Counted from the stretch's first letter, positions 31,733 to 42,300 are shown. The stretch: DNA of 44,637 nucleotides from an uncultured Methylococcaceae bacterium (GCA_903928685.1 CAIYRS010000047.1:1-44637); one strand, 5' to 3'. Made by a program: numbers and translations. Notes: generated by a model not told the origin, from the letters alone.

Positions 31733-34159
31733 TTAATGTGCGGTAATGCTGGATTTAACCGTTTTGGCAGCATCTGCTTCCGTTTTGATTTGCTCATCAA
31801 CTACCAGTTTTTCTGTTGGGATTGGCAAATACTGCAACGCCACTTCCAACACCTCATCAATCCAATGCACTGGTTTAATTAACAAATTGCCTTTGATGTT
31901 ATCAGGAATTTCTGCCAAATCTTTTTCATTTTCAGCAGGGATAAGTACCGTAGTGATGCCGCCACGATGAGCCGCCAGCAACTTTTCTTTTAAACCGCCA
32001 ATTGGCAACACTTCGCCACGTAAAGTAATTTCGCCTGTCATCGCAACACAGGCTTTTACGGGGATTTTAGTCAAAGCAGAAATGATAGCGGTACACATAC
32101 CAATACCGGCACTTGGGCCGTCTTTTGGCGTTGCACCTTCGGGAACATGGATATGAATATCATTTTGCTGAAAAACATCATGATTAATCCCCAAAATATC
32201 AGCACGACTTCTTACCACCGTCATCGCCGCTTCAATCGACTCCTTCATGACATCGCCCAACTTACCAGTTGCTGAATGCTTGCCCTTACCAGGAATCACT
32301 GCCGTTTCTATAGTCAACAATTCACCGCCGACTTCAGTCCAAGCTAAACCAGTCACTTGACCAACCTGATCTTGCTCTTCAGCGACACCATAATTAAAAC
32401 GGCGTACCCCTAAATATTTATCGAGATTGCCACTCGTCACCAAGATTTTTTCTGGGTTACTAGACAGCAACAAATCTTTAACCACTTTACGGCAAATTTT
32501 GGATATATCCCGCTCCAAATTCCGCACGCCCGCTTCCCTAGAATAATAACGGATCATATCGCGCACGGCGGATTCGTCTATATTGATTTCCGTAGCTTTT
32601 AAACCATTGTTTTTAATCTGTTTAGGGATTAAATAACGGATGGCGATATTGATTTTTTCATCTTCGGTATAACCTGCCAAACGGATAACTTCCATCCTAT
32701 CCAACAAGGCGGGCGGGATATTCATCGTATTGGCGGTCGCCACAAACATCACATCCGACAAATCAAAATCCACTTCCAAATAATGGTCAGCAAAAGTGTG
32801 ATTTTGTTCAGGATCAAGCACTTCTAATAAAGCAGATGCCGGATCACCACGGAAATCCTGCGCCATCTTATCGATTTCATCCAGTAAAAACATTGGATTA
32901 CGAGTTTTTACCTTGGCTAAATTCTGTAAAATTTTACCCGGCATTGAACCGATATAAGTACGGCGATGACCACGGATTTCCGCTTCATCACGCACACCAC
33001 CTAACGCCATACGAACATATTTACGGTTAGTTGCCCTAGCAATAGACTCACCCAAGGAGGTTTTACCAACGCCCGGCGGCCCAACTAAACATAAGATCGG
33101 CCCTTTTAACTGCTTAACCCGCTGATGCACAGCCAGATATTCCAAGATGCGTTCCTTCACCTTTTCCAAACCGTAATGCTCGGCTTCTAGTACTTGTTCA
33201 GCGATTTTTAAATCATGGCGGACTTTCGTGCTTTTTTTCCAAGGCACATTCACCATCCAATCAATGTAATTCCGTACCACTGTTGCCTCAGCCGACATCG
33301 GTGACATCAATTTCAGCTTATTCAACTCAGCATCGGCTTTTGCCTTTGCTTCTTTGGACATCCCTGCCCCAGCAATCTTTTTTTCCAACTCTTCAATTTC
33401 ATTAGGCACATCTTCCATTTCACCTAATTCTTTCTGAATCGCCTTCATTTGCTCATTCAGATAATATTCCCTTTGGTTTTTTTCCATTTGCTGCTTAACG
33501 CGGACACGGATTTTCTTTTCCATCTCCAAAATATCAACTTCGCCTTCCATCAGCGTCATCAACTTTTCTAAGCGCACCGCAACATCAGCCGTTTCCAAAA
33601 TGGCTTGTTTTTCGCTTACCTTCAATCCCATGTGCGCTGCCATGGTATCGGCAAGACGACTAGGATCATCAACACCCGCCAATGAAGTCAGCACTTCGGG
33701 TGGAATTTTGTTATTTAACTTAACGTACTGCTCAAATGAATTGATTGCCGTGCGCTGCAAGACATCTTGCTCTTGATCTGAGAACGTTAAAATATCTTCT
33801 AATGGCTCAACCGCCGCCGAGAAAAAATCACCATTATCTTTATAATGCAGAACCGTTGAACGCTGGCTGCCTTCAACCAAAACTTTCACAGTACCATCAG
33901 GCAATTTCAACAACTGCAAAATATTTGCCAGCGTACCGATCATATACAGATCGGTAAAATCAGGATCATCAATTTCCGCTTCTTTTTGAGCGACCAACAA
34001 AACCTGTTTACTGTCACGCATTGCCGCATCCAGTGCGTCGATGGATTTTTCCCTACCGACAAACAAAGGTATAACCATATGTGGATAAACCACCACATCC
34101 CTCAGCGGCAGCACCGGAATTAAAGCATCAGCTTGTTGCAATTCGTTATGTGTTTCCAT
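31733..34159 (-). CDS. lon: ATP-dependent protease Lon
   Basis: The protein has 808 residues from METHNELQQ. The longer TTG-started form (34177) would begin inside the GAGG ribosome binding site, so the ATG at 34159 is chosen. The substrate-binding N-domain ([20 protein letters not shown]) is followed by the AAA+ module with Walker [10 protein letters not shown] and Walker [10 protein letters not shown]. The protease domain has the catalytic Ser in [10 protein letters not shown] and the Lys in the following [11 protein letters not shown] region. It degrades misfolded proteins and, notably, type II antitoxins, of which this window has many. Confidence 0.97.
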   Translation of the reverse strand: METHNELQQADALIPVLPLRDVVVYPHMVIPLFVGREKSIDALDAAMRDSKQVLLVAQKEAEIDDPDFTDLYMIGTLANILQLLKLPDGTVKVLVEGSQRSTVLHYKDNGDFFSAAVEPLEDILTFSDQEQDVLQRTAINSFEQYVKLNNKIPPEVLTSLAGVDDPSRLADTMAAHMGLKVSEKQAILETADVAVRLEKLMTLMEGEVDILEMEKKIRVRVKQQMEKNQREYYLNEQMKAIQKELGEMEDVPNEIEELEKKIAGAGMSKEAKAKADAELNKLKLMSPMSAEATVVRNYIDWMVNVPWKKSTKVRHDLKIAEQVLEAEHYGLEKVKERILEYLAVHQRVKQLKGPILCLVGPPGVGKTSLGESIARATNRKYVRMALGGVRDEAEIRGHRRTYIGSMPGKILQNLAKVKTRNPMFLLDEIDKMAQDFRGDPASALLEVLDPEQNHTFADHYLEVDFDLSDVMFVATANTMNIPPALLDRMEVIRLAGYTEDEKINIAIRYLIPKQIKNNGLKATEINIDESAVRDMIRYYSREAGVRNLERDISKICRKVVKDLLLSSNPEKILVTSGNLDKYLGVRRFNYGVAEEQDQVGQVTGLAWTEVGGELLTIETAVIPGKGKHSATGKLGDVMKESIEAAMTVVRSRADILGINHDVFQQNDIHIHVPEGATPKDGPSAGIGMCTAIISALTKIPVKACVAMTGEITLRGEVLPIGGLKEKLLAAHRGGITTVLIPAENEKDLAEIPDNIKGNLLIKPVHWIDEVLEVALQYLPIPTEKLVVDEQIKTEADAAKTVKSSITAH

Positions 34160-34425
34160 TACCGGAATCCTCAGCAATTTTGTAAAAGACGATTATGGGG
34201 GTAACAAATTAAATAGCAAGGATTGCTAAGAAAATATCTGTTCAAGGATGGCGGTTGTAAATCAACTGCTGTGGCGTACAACCTAGAGATTATATGAAGC
34301 TGTTTAAATCTTTTTAAATCGTTACCAATGCGAAAGCTGGCGACTGCCCAGTTATCGAAATGCAACGTTTCCGTCCTAGTGACCAAAAGCGGCTGCCTTA
34401 TATAAGTGCTAACCAACTCACCAAG

Positions 34426-34878
34426 TTATTCTGTAGAGATAGCCTGAGTTTCGTTTTTCAACGCCGCATCCAGCGTATGCCAAGCCAAAGTCGCACACTT
34501 CACTCGTGCCGGATACTCGCGCACACCCGCTAACACAGCCAATTTGCCGACCGCTTCCAACTGGATGTCTTCCTCTTTGCCCGTGGTCATTTCGTGGAAG
34601 GTCTTAAACAACGCCTCTGCCTCAGCTTCGGTTTTGCCTTTGATGATTTCCGTCATCAACGACACCGATGCTGTGGAAATCGCGCAGCCGGAACCTTGGA
34701 AACTGGCATCTTGGATAGTGTCGCCGTCCATTTTTAAAAACAGCGTCAGACGGTCACCGCATAAAGGGTTAAAACCTTCCACTTTACGGTCGGCAGGGTC
34801 AATCACACGGAAATTGCGCGGATTGCGGTTATGGTCAAATATGACTTCTTGATAGAGGTCGCGTAGGTCTTCAAACAT
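34426..34878 (-). CDS. sufU: SufU-type Fe-S scaffold / sulfur relay protein
   Basis: This 150-residue protein starts at MFEDLRDLYQEVIFDH. The three zinc/cluster cysteines are in NPLCGDRL, GSGCAISTAS and ARVKCATLAWHTL. The insert of about 20 residues between the second and third (KGKTEAEAEALFKTFHEMTT) distinguishes SufU from IscU. It receives sulfur from SufS. In the usual order sufB-C-D-S-U it should directly follow sufS, but here about 2.4 kb of other genes separate them. Confidence 0.9.
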   Translation of the reverse strand: MFEDLRDLYQEVIFDHNRNPRNFRVIDPADRKVEGFNPLCGDRLTLFLKMDGDTIQDASFQGSGCAISTASVSLMTEIIKGKTEAEAEALFKTFHEMTTGKEEDIQLEAVGKLAVLAGVREYPARVKCATLAWHTLDAALKNETQAISTE

Positions 34879-34891
34879 GGTTTTTCTCTGT

Positions 34892-35134
34892 TTATTCAGA
34901 ATAGAAATGCGGAAACAATTGCTCCGCACTGATATATCGGCTGGCTTGGCGCATTATCGCCTTGCATGTTCCGGTGTCGAGTTCGTCATGGTTCGGAATG
35001 GTCAATATTTGTTTTTGCCCCAAAACCATCCGCATCATTTTAATGTGACTGCCGCGTTGTGACACAACAATAAAACCAAATCCGCTTAAAATCGCCAAAA
35101 TTTGTTTAACGGTTAAACGTTTTAGCTTTGGCAC
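34892..35134 (-). CDS. hicA: HicA-family toxin
   Basis: This 80-residue mRNA interferase has a double-stranded-RNA-binding-like fold: LKRLTVKQILAILSGFGFIV, the catalytic His in RGSHIKM, then LTIPNHDELDTGTCKAIMRQA. All the key parts are present, so it looks intact. Its start overlaps the end of hicB by 13 bases. The pair lies directly upstream of sufU (13-base gap) and could share its transcript. Confidence 0.9.
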   Translation of the reverse strand: MPKLKRLTVKQILAILSGFGFIVVSQRGSHIKMMRMVLGQKQILTIPNHDELDTGTCKAIMRQASRYISAEQLFPHFYSE

Positions 35135-35352
35135 ACAGCCGCCATTTCGTAATTCACAACAATCGGCGGATTAGGTGCAAAACCTAACGTTGCCAAATCT
35201 TCGCCTTCCAAATGCAAGCTGATGGCTTCACGCAGGTTAGCGGTCACTTCATCTAACGTTTTCCCTTGAGTAACGATGGGCAATTCAACGCATTCGGCGA
35301 CAAAGCCGGATTGTTCGCCTTGGTGGATGTGGGCTTTGATGGTGTAAAACAT
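35122..35352 (-). CDS. hicB: HicB-family antitoxin
   Basis: This 76-residue protein has the partially degraded RNase H fold of HicB: IKAHIHQGEQSGFVAECVEL, then TQGKTLDEVTANLREAISLHLEG. It neutralises the overlapping HicA. It lacks the C-terminal DNA-binding helix-turn-helix of longer HicBs, so autoregulation may be weak. A ribbon-helix-helix-like gene lies eight bases upstream. Confidence 0.88.
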   Translation of the reverse strand: MFYTIKAHIHQGEQSGFVAECVELPIVTQGKTLDEVTANLREAISLHLEGEDLATLGFAPNPPIVVNYEMAAVCQS

Positions 35353-35360
35353 AACTTCCC

Positions 35361-35603
35361 TTAATTGAATAACCGACTACGGCAGCGACAGTCATCAACA
35401 TGCGCCAACGCGTCAACATGAGCAAAACTTTCTAAGGGCTGTAAACCATCAAAAAAAGACTTTAGATCATTGGCTTTGCGCCGTTGTAATTCATGCGCCA
35501 CCGCTTGCTGGACAAATTCTTCAAAAGTCTCGCCACAGGCTTGCAGATTGGCTTGGATTTGGTTGGTTATTTCGTCTGAGAAATTTAATTGGGTGGCAAA
35601 CAT
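35361..35603 (-). CDS. Small ribbon-helix-helix-like protein
   Basis: This 80-residue protein starts at MFATQLNFSDE, preceded by GAGGAG at seven bases. The N-terminal part, QLNFSDEITNQIQANLQACG followed by ETFEEFVQQAVAHELQRRK, has the strand-helix-helix pattern of antitoxin-like DNA-binding proteins. The tail is Asp/Cys/Arg-rich and shows a small repeat (AHVDALAHVDDC). No toxin partner of its own follows. It precedes hicB directly, so it could be an orphan antitoxin or part of a three-gene unit. Confidence 0.55.
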   Translation of the reverse strand: MFATQLNFSDEITNQIQANLQACGETFEEFVQQAVAHELQRRKANDLKSFFDGLQPLESFAHVDALAHVDDCRCRSRLFN

Positions 35604-35661
35604 TGGGTAACTCCTCATCATTACGCCGACTTACCAAGCTGAATCTTGGCAATAAAACAAC

Positions 35662-35843
35662 CTACAGCCATTCACCAAAGCGTCGTTCCACCTCGGCTTG
35701 ACAAATTACGACTTCATCATTTGCCCGCTGCAAACCACACTGTATTTTTCCATTACATATAAATGAAATTGGATGTTTTCCAATTCGCTGTTTTCTGGTA
35801 GGCGGGCTAATAGTGTTTTGACTTCGGTTATGGCGGTTGAAAT
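35662..35843 (-). pseudogene. Broken small antitoxin gene
   Basis: On the minus strand AAGGA is followed seven bases later by ATT where a start codon is expected. The frame then reads STAITEVKTLLARLPENSEL and ENIQFHLYVMEK. One A is missing from an A-run, after which the other frame continues IQCGLQRANDEVVICQAEVE and RRFGEWL to a TAG. Both halves resemble a family of short antitoxins of about 60 residues. Start loss and frameshift make this a pseudogene unless both are sequencing errors. The 22 bases between it and the KAP gene carry the ribosome binding site. Confidence 0.65.
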
Positions 35844-35864
35844 AGGATTGTCCTTACAAATTAG

Positions 35865-37196
35865 CTACAACTCTAATGGTAAATCAATTTTTTGAGCAAC
35901 AAAATTAAAAAACCCTTTAGAATCAATATCAAATTTATAAAAACCCCGTTTTAATAATTCAAAATTTTTGCCAATTTCTTTGAAATTGCTTACATGGGCT
36001 GTGTGCCATTCATAGATTGCATTAATGAACCAATCATTATTATCCTCTAACAAAGATGCAATGTTTGATTGTGCCATTTCATGCGCCTTAATTTCATTTT
36101 TAATTAGCCCTTGATAAATATCCGGTTTTGATATTTTTAGAGCAATTACATAAGGTAAAACAGAATAAATCAGTTCATTTATAGGCAGAGAAAATGCGAA
36201 TAATGCAACACCGCGCTCTATATCCCGCAATGAAAAATTAAAATGAATCGCCAGACTACAAAAACGATTCTTAAACTGTTCAGTATCTTGGGTTATTTCA
36301 AAATGGAAATTTTCAAAAACTTGATCAATGTATCGTTCAATATATTTTTTTGAAATATATTTATCCAAATGTTGTTTGGGTAATTGAAAAAAGAAATTTA
36401 CAAATTTTCCCAAATATTCTGATGCTTCTGTACCCTGACCATATACACCCCTGATTGCTTCCTCTAATTGTTTTCTATTAATCAACAACACAAAAACAAC
36501 ATTTGGCACATCAAAAAAATGTTTTATTCGTTCAATCAACTTAACCGCGAAAGAAGGCCGACATCTATCTAATTCGTCAATAATAATAACTATAGGTTTT
36601 GGCTGGGATTCCGCCATTTGTTTCAGTGCATCTTTAAAATGCTTTAATGATTCTTTTTCTTCGGCGTAATTTTTTAGCTTATCTTCAATCCATTTTTCCG
36701 CCATATCGGCAGCGGAATCATTTGCTGATTCAACAGCATCCTTAATATCTTCGGAAATGTCAGCAGAACCTAAAGCAATACGTCCAATAGCATTAAACAA
36801 TACTTTCGTTCCTACGGGCAAAATCGCCTTCATTACCCCCGCTGTCTTTTCACGAAAATTATGAGTATCTTCTTGGGCGTTATCCAAAGCTTGGGCGATT
36901 TCTGCGGCAATTAATATAAAAGGATCATCAACATAGTCTTGCTCAAAAGCATCAACAAATATCACTCGATGATCTGCTTCTTGAAGCTGCTTTGCCCAGT
37001 TTTTACCAAACCATGTTTTACCATCACCCCATTTGGCATCAATAGCCAAAACCGCACCTGCTTTTAGGCGATCAAGATAACTGGTCAAACGGCTGGCAAG
37101 ATTTTTTCTGCCAAGTAGGTCGCCTTTAAAAGGCTCTTCCACTTCTATGGAGTTGGAAACCGCTAAAGGATATTGCTGAGGTGTTTGTTGAGTCAT
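35865..37196 (-). CDS. KAP-family P-loop NTPase
   Basis: In this 443-residue protein Walker A is in AIDAKWGDGKTWFGKNW (about residues 51-67) and Walker B in PIVIIIDELDRCRPSFAVKL (about 196-215), followed by NVVFVLLINRKQLEEAI, all standard for KAP ATPases. Some KAP proteins insert membrane helices into the core; here only a short hydrophobic stretch (VLFNAIGRIALG) is seen. KAP NTPases are implicated in membrane-associated assembly and recur in phage defence and plasmid loci, but this one has no recognisable effector partner. It lies 44 bases from sufS. Confidence 0.85.
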   Translation of the reverse strand: MTQQTPQQYPLAVSNSIEVEEPFKGDLLGRKNLASRLTSYLDRLKAGAVLAIDAKWGDGKTWFGKNWAKQLQEADHRVIFVDAFEQDYVDDPFILIAAEIAQALDNAQEDTHNFREKTAGVMKAILPVGTKVLFNAIGRIALGSADISEDIKDAVESANDSAADMAEKWIEDKLKNYAEEKESLKHFKDALKQMAESQPKPIVIIIDELDRCRPSFAVKLIERIKHFFDVPNVVFVLLINRKQLEEAIRGVYGQGTEASEYLGKFVNFFFQLPKQHLDKYISKKYIERYIDQVFENFHFEITQDTEQFKNRFCSLAIHFNFSLRDIERGVALFAFSLPINELIYSVLPYVIALKISKPDIYQGLIKNEIKAHEMAQSNIASLLEDNNDWFINAIYEWHTAHVSNFKEIGKNFELLKRGFYKFDIDSKGFFNFVAQKIDLPLEL

Positions 37197-37240
37197 AAAT
37201 GGTTATAAAAATTGCTGCCATATGTAATTAACGAATTAAA

Positions 37241-38464
37241 TTACCCAAACGCCTCAATCAACCCCTTAATCCCCCCCATCAACACATCCACCTCTTCCAT
37301 GGTGTTATACATCGCAAACGAAGCCCTAGCGGTTGCTGGAATTTGGTAGAAATCCATCACGGGCATGGCGCAGTGGTGGCCTGCCCGGATGGCGATGCCT
37401 AGGCTGTCCAGCATGGTGCCGATGTCGTGTGGGTGGATGCGCTCTAGCGTGAACGACAAAATCCCGCCTTTTTCCGCCGCTGTGCCGATGATTTTTAAAC
37501 CTTTGATCTGCTCGGCTTGTTCGGTGGCGTAGGCCAATAGTTCGGCTTCGTAGTTGGCTATTGCATCCATGCCAAAGTTGTTTAAATAATCAATCGCCGC
37601 GCCCAAACCGACCACATCGGCAATGTTTGGTGTGCCAGCTTCAAATTTATGCGGCAAGCCTGCGTAGGTGCTTTTTTCGAAGGTGACGGTGCGGATCATG
37701 TCGCCGCCGCCTTGGTATGGTGGCATGGCTTCGAGCAGGGCTTGTTTGCCGTACAACACGCCGACGCCCGATGGCCCGTAGAGTTTGTGGCCTGAGAACA
37801 CGTAAAAATCGCAATCCAAGGCTTGCACGTCCACCGCCATGTGCGGGATGGATTGCGCGCCGTCGAGCAGAACGGGAATACCTTTTGAATGCGCCAGGTC
37901 TATCATGTTTTTGACTGGATTGATCGTACCCAGCGCGTTGGACATGTGCACGACAGCAACCAAGCGGGTTTTGTCGTTTAACAAGGCTTCAAATTCGGAG
38001 TAAATCAGTTCGCCTTGCACATTCATCGGCGCAACTTTCAGCACCGCGCCCGTTTGTTCACAGAGCATTTGCCACGGCACGATGTTGGAATGGTGTTCCA
38101 TCGCGGTGATAATGATTTCGTCGCCCGCTTGGATGTTGGCTTTGCCGTAAGTTTGCGCGACCAAATTGACGGCTTCGGTCGCCCCGCGCACGAAAATGAT
38201 TTCTTTACTGCTGGCGGCGTTGATAAAGGTTTTGACCTTCTCCCGCGCCGCTTCAAATTTGTCCGTGGCGCGGACGCTCAGCGTATGCACACCGCGATGG
38301 ATGTTGGCGTAATCGTGGCGGTAAAAATTGCTAATGGCATCAATCACCGCGTTGGGCTTTTGGCAACTGGCGGCATTGTCGAGATAAACCAGCGGTTTAT
38401 TGCGGATTTTTTCGGCAAGAATGGGGAAATCGGCTCGGATTTGTTGTACTGGGAAGTTTGTCAT
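37241..38464 (-). CDS. sufS: Cysteine desulfurase SufS
   Basis: This 407-residue PLP enzyme removes sulfur from cysteine for Fe-S cluster assembly. The start chosen is the ATG at 38464; a GTG two codons earlier is possible. PLP-binding features are ITAMEHHSNIVPWQ, VHMSNALGTINPV, DGAQSIPHMAVD and the Schiff-base Lys in FSGHKLYGPSG. The catalytic Cys is in IRAGHHCAMPVMDF, the short loop typical of group II desulfurases. Since a plus-strand gene precedes it, sufS must have its own promoter; a TATAAT lies upstream on the minus strand without a clear -35. Confidence 0.95.
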   Translation of the reverse strand: MTNFPVQQIRADFPILAEKIRNKPLVYLDNAASCQKPNAVIDAISNFYRHDYANIHRGVHTLSVRATDKFEAAREKVKTFINAASSKEIIFVRGATEAVNLVAQTYGKANIQAGDEIIITAMEHHSNIVPWQMLCEQTGAVLKVAPMNVQGELIYSEFEALLNDKTRLVAVVHMSNALGTINPVKNMIDLAHSKGIPVLLDGAQSIPHMAVDVQALDCDFYVFSGHKLYGPSGVGVLYGKQALLEAMPPYQGGGDMIRTVTFEKSTYAGLPHKFEAGTPNIADVVGLGAAIDYLNNFGMDAIANYEAELLAYATEQAEQIKGLKIIGTAAEKGGILSFTLERIHPHDIGTMLDSLGIAIRAGHHCAMPVMDFYQIPATARASFAMYNTMEEVDVLMGGIKGLIEAFG

Positions 38465-38543
38465 GGTCACTGTTAGTTTCTGTTGCTTGTCTTAGGCCAA
38501 GCTATTATATTTACGTTAAATTCTTTTTAATTCTGGCGTGTTT

Positions 38544-39167
38544 ATGGTCACTGTTAATCCTACTAAACCACTGGCGAATAACGGGCAACCGATGTCCGTT
38601 TTTTTTCCGGATTTTACCCGCCCACTTAAGCACCTGACCAATCTGGATGAATGGCGCAGAATGGGCGAGGCTAATATTTTTCCGCCTGGCAGCCGCGTGG
38701 AACTGATTAACGGAGAAATTTTAGATATGGCACCGATAGGCTCTTATCATGCGGGTCACTTGAAACGCATTAACCATGTGTTTAGTAAAATAATTCCTGG
38801 AAACCTGATAACCAGCGTCCAAGACCCACTCCAACTCGGTGATTTATCCGAACCCGAACCGGATTTCATGTTGTTAAAACCGCACGAGGATTTTTATACC
38901 TCGCGCCACCCTATCGCCGACGATGTGCTTTTACTAATCGAAGTGGCTGATTCATCCCTACGTTTTGACCAAAACGAAAAGCTGCGTTTATATGCCTTGC
39001 ACGGTGTTCCTGAGTACTGGTTGCTCAATCTGAACGACAACTGCTTGGAAGTTTATCGCAAGCCGAATGGCGAATCGTATGCGGAAAAAACCACGTTACA
39101 CGCTGGTGATTCGGTTACGTTGTCGCAATTGCCAGAAATTGCCGTTCAAATGTCAAACATCCTCTAA
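38544..39167 (+). CDS. Uma2-family nuclease-like protein (DUF820)
   Basis: This protein of about 207 residues has a PD-(D/E)XK fold: NLDEWRRMGEANIFPPGSRV, ELINGEILDMAPIG, then EPEPDFMLLKP with the catalytic Asp and LLIEVADSSLRFD with the ExK-equivalent Glu, and a terminal YWLLNLNDNCLEVY strand. The start may be as late as MSVFFPDF (38592), since the first residues (MVTVNPTKP) lie in a 13-base repeat also found at the sufS start. Uma2 proteins are abundant in mobile-rich genomes and their role is uncertain. It is the only plus-strand gene inside the SUF locus. Confidence 0.8.
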   Translation: MVTVNPTKPLANNGQPMSVFFPDFTRPLKHLTNLDEWRRMGEANIFPPGSRVELINGEILDMAPIGSYHAGHLKRINHVFSKIIPGNLITSVQDPLQLGDLSEPEPDFMLLKPHEDFYTSRHPIADDVLLLIEVADSSLRFDQNEKLRLYALHGVPEYWLLNLNDNCLEVYRKPNGESYAEKTTLHAGDSVTLSQLPEIAVQMSNIL

Positions 39168-39853
<686 letters not shown>

Positions 39854-39868
39854 TTATTGGTGTGCCTC

Positions 39869-40210
39869 TTACAACGGAACTTTGTTGATCACCTTGTAAG
39901 ATGGCCTTGACCAAAATGTGCATTTCACTACATGTAGCATTAATGCAACTGATGGAAACGCAAGTATCAATGCTCCGAAAAATGAAACGAAAACTGAAAT
40001 AACACCCAAAATACTACCTACAATAACGAGTATTTTTGGAGCACGGTTATCTTTAACCCAGAAGCACAGAATAACAAAGTAGAAACACCAAGAAGTAATA
40101 AACAGTGGAGTTTTATTAATAATAATTGGGTGTATTGATATGTCTATCGCCATAAATGAAAAACTTGTACAGACAATAGCCGCCAAAAAACGTAGTAAAC
40201 TGTATTTCAT
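39869..40210 (-). CDS. Small four-helix membrane protein
   Basis: This 113-residue protein has about four hydrophobic helices: LLRFLAAIVCTSFSFMAI, TSWCFYFVILCFWV, ILVIVGSILGVISVFVSF and ALILAFPSVALMLHVV. It has a basic end, SRPSYKVINKVPL. I do not recognise the family. The A+T-rich composition differs from neighbouring suf genes. It begins 33 bases after the sufD stop. Confidence 0.6.
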   Translation of the reverse strand: MKYSLLRFLAAIVCTSFSFMAIDISIHPIIINKTPLFITSWCFYFVILCFWVKDNRAPKILVIVGSILGVISVFVSFFGALILAFPSVALMLHVVKCTFWSRPSYKVINKVPL

Positions 40211-40243
40211 TTCGTGCTATTCCCTAATTGATGAAAGTTAGCT

Positions 40244-41554
40244 TTACAACCACTCCTTCTCAATCCCAGCTTGCGGAAACCGTTCCAACAACTGCGCCAG
40301 TACCAAATCATGCAAGCCTTTGATCTTGATCTTATCCACCATCTCATTAGCAAACGCAAAGGTCAGCATATTCCTAGCCGTTTCCTCATCCACACCACGC
40401 GATTGCAGGTAAAACACCGATTTTTCTTCCAACTGCCCGACGGTCACGCCGTGGGCGCATTTGACATCGTCGGCGTAGATTTCTAGCTGCGGTTTTGTGT
40501 CGGCTTCGGCATCGGCGGATAACAACAAATTGCGGTTGTTCATTTGCGAGTCGGTTTTTTGCGCGTCTTCGGCAACCACCACACGGCCTTGGAACACACC
40601 ACGGGCGCGGTCTGCCAATACACCTTTGTAAGTTTCGCGGCTGATGCCGTGCGGTTTTAGGTGGTTGATGCGCGTGTGGTTGTCGTGATGTTGGCGTTTT
40701 ACGCCCAAGTACAAACCGTTCAATTCACATTCTGCCGCTTGCTGCAAATCGGTATGGATGTCGGAACGCGCCAGCAAGCCGCCGAAAGCAAAATTGTGGT
40801 GGGTACAACGAGCATCGCGGGCTTGTTGGATGTACAAGCCGCCGAAATGATAGGCTTTAGCCGATTCACATTGCACTTTGTAAGCGGTCAATTCGGCATT
40901 TTGGCCGACAAACGCTTCTGTCACCGCAGCCGATAAATAGCCGACATCTACACCGACAAAGGTTTCCAACCATTGCGCGGCGGCGTGTTCAGCCAGCACC
41001 AACAGGTTGCGCGTGGTCGCCAAACCGCCGTCTTGGGTGACAATGTGCAGGCATTGGATGGGTTTGTCTAACACGCATTTTGCGGGAATGTGGACAAACA
41101 CGCCGTCGGTGAACCAAGCATTGTTGAAGGCGATAAAACCGTGTTCGCTATTACTGACCGCTTTACCCAAATACGCAGCGACTTGTTCGGGGCAGGTTTG
41201 GATGGCCTCTGCCATGCTGAGGATTTGTACGCCTTCTGGCAAACCCGCCAGTTGCGACAAGTCGGCAGAAAAATGCCCGTCAACCAAGACCAGCGAATAA
41301 GTATCAGCCAATTGGTAAGCTTTAAGCCATTCGGCATCAACCGTTTGCGCCGCACCTAGCAAGGGCTTGAAGGCTTTTTTCTCCAGCGCCGACACGTTGG
41401 TGTAACGCCATTCTTCGGCACGCGGCGACGGAAATCCGTGACTGGCAAATTGGGTGTAAGCATCAGCGCGGAGTTGTTGCAACCACGGCAAATCTTGCCC
41501 AGGCAAGGCCAACGCCGAGTAGTTGGCAGTGTAATCGCTTAACGCTGTACTCAT
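40244..41554 (-). CDS. sufD: Fe-S assembly protein SufD
   Basis: This 436-residue scaffold subunit of the SufBC2D complex has an N-terminal helical part (SPRAEEWRYTNVSALEKKAF), then the beta-helix core with SETYKGVLADRARGVFQGRV and DAQKTDSQMNNRNLLLSADA. The conserved cluster-interface His is in DDVKCAHGVTVGQL. The C-terminal VDEETARNMLTFAFANEMVD is standard. Its ATG overlaps the sufC stop by four bases. Confidence 0.96.
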   Translation of the reverse strand: MSTALSDYTANYSALALPGQDLPWLQQLRADAYTQFASHGFPSPRAEEWRYTNVSALEKKAFKPLLGAAQTVDAEWLKAYQLADTYSLVLVDGHFSADLSQLAGLPEGVQILSMAEAIQTCPEQVAAYLGKAVSNSEHGFIAFNNAWFTDGVFVHIPAKCVLDKPIQCLHIVTQDGGLATTRNLLVLAEHAAAQWLETFVGVDVGYLSAAVTEAFVGQNAELTAYKVQCESAKAYHFGGLYIQQARDARCTHHNFAFGGLLARSDIHTDLQQAAECELNGLYLGVKRQHHDNHTRINHLKPHGISRETYKGVLADRARGVFQGRVVVAEDAQKTDSQMNNRNLLLSADAEADTKPQLEIYADDVKCAHGVTVGQLEEKSVFYLQSRGVDEETARNMLTFAFANEMVDKIKIKGLHDLVLAQLLERFPQAGIEKEWL

Positions 41555-42300
41555 GCTGCCGCCTCTTCCAACCAGCCGTAACCTTTTTCTTCCAGCTCCA
41601 ACGCCAGTTCGGGGCCGCCGGATTTGATGATTTGCCCGTGCGCCAAGACGTGGACAAAATCGGGTTTGATGTAATCGAGCAAGCGTTGGTAATGTGTGAC
41701 CATGATGAACGAGCGGTCTGGCGAGCGCAGCGAATTGACACCATCCGCGACGATTTTCAGCGCGTCGATGTCGAGACCGGAATCGGTTTCATCAAGAATG
41801 CACAATTTTGGTTCCAACATCGCCATTTGCAAGATTTCGTTGCGTTTTTTCTCGCCGCCGGAAAAGCCTTCGTTGACGGCGCGGTACAAGAATTTTTCGT
41901 CCATTTCCAAGGCTTTCACTTTGGCTTTGACCAAAGTCAAAAAGTCCATCGCATCGACTTCATCCAAACCGTTGTGCTTGCGTACCGCATTCAGCGCGGC
42001 TTTCAGCAAATACACATTGCTCACGCCAGGGATTTCCACCGGATATTGGAACGCCAAAAACACGCCTTCACGGGCGCGAATTTCCGGCGGCATATCGAGT
42101 AAATCCTTACCTTGATACATCACCGAACCGCCCGTGACTTCATAACCGGATTTGCCGGACAAAATATGCGACAAGGTACTTTTGCCGGAACCGTTCGGCC
42201 CCATAATGGCGTGGATTTCACCGGCTTTGACCTCAAGATTAATGCCTTTGAGAATTTTTTTATCGTTTACGTTGACGGTTAGGTCTTTAATACTGAGCAT
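41551..42300 (-). CDS. sufC: Fe-S assembly ATPase SufC
   Basis: This 249-residue ABC-type ATPase has Walker A GPNGSGKST, the Q-loop in FLAFQYPVEIPG, the signature FSGGEKKRNEILQM and Walker B CILDETDSGLDIDAL with the family-specific SGLDIDAL. It drives the structural change of the SufBC2D scaffold. sufB, normally just upstream, is not found in the 2.3 kb that remain of the window on that side. It is either further away or elsewhere. Confidence 0.97.
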   Translation of the reverse strand: MLSIKDLTVNVNDKKILKGINLEVKAGEIHAIMGPNGSGKSTLSHILSGKSGYEVTGGSVMYQGKDLLDMPPEIRAREGVFLAFQYPVEIPGVSNVYLLKAALNAVRKHNGLDEVDAMDFLTLVKAKVKALEMDEKFLYRAVNEGFSGGEKKRNEILQMAMLEPKLCILDETDSGLDIDALKIVADGVNSLRSPDRSFIMVTHYQRLLDYIKPDFVHVLAHGQIIKSGGPELALELEEKGYGWLEEAAA

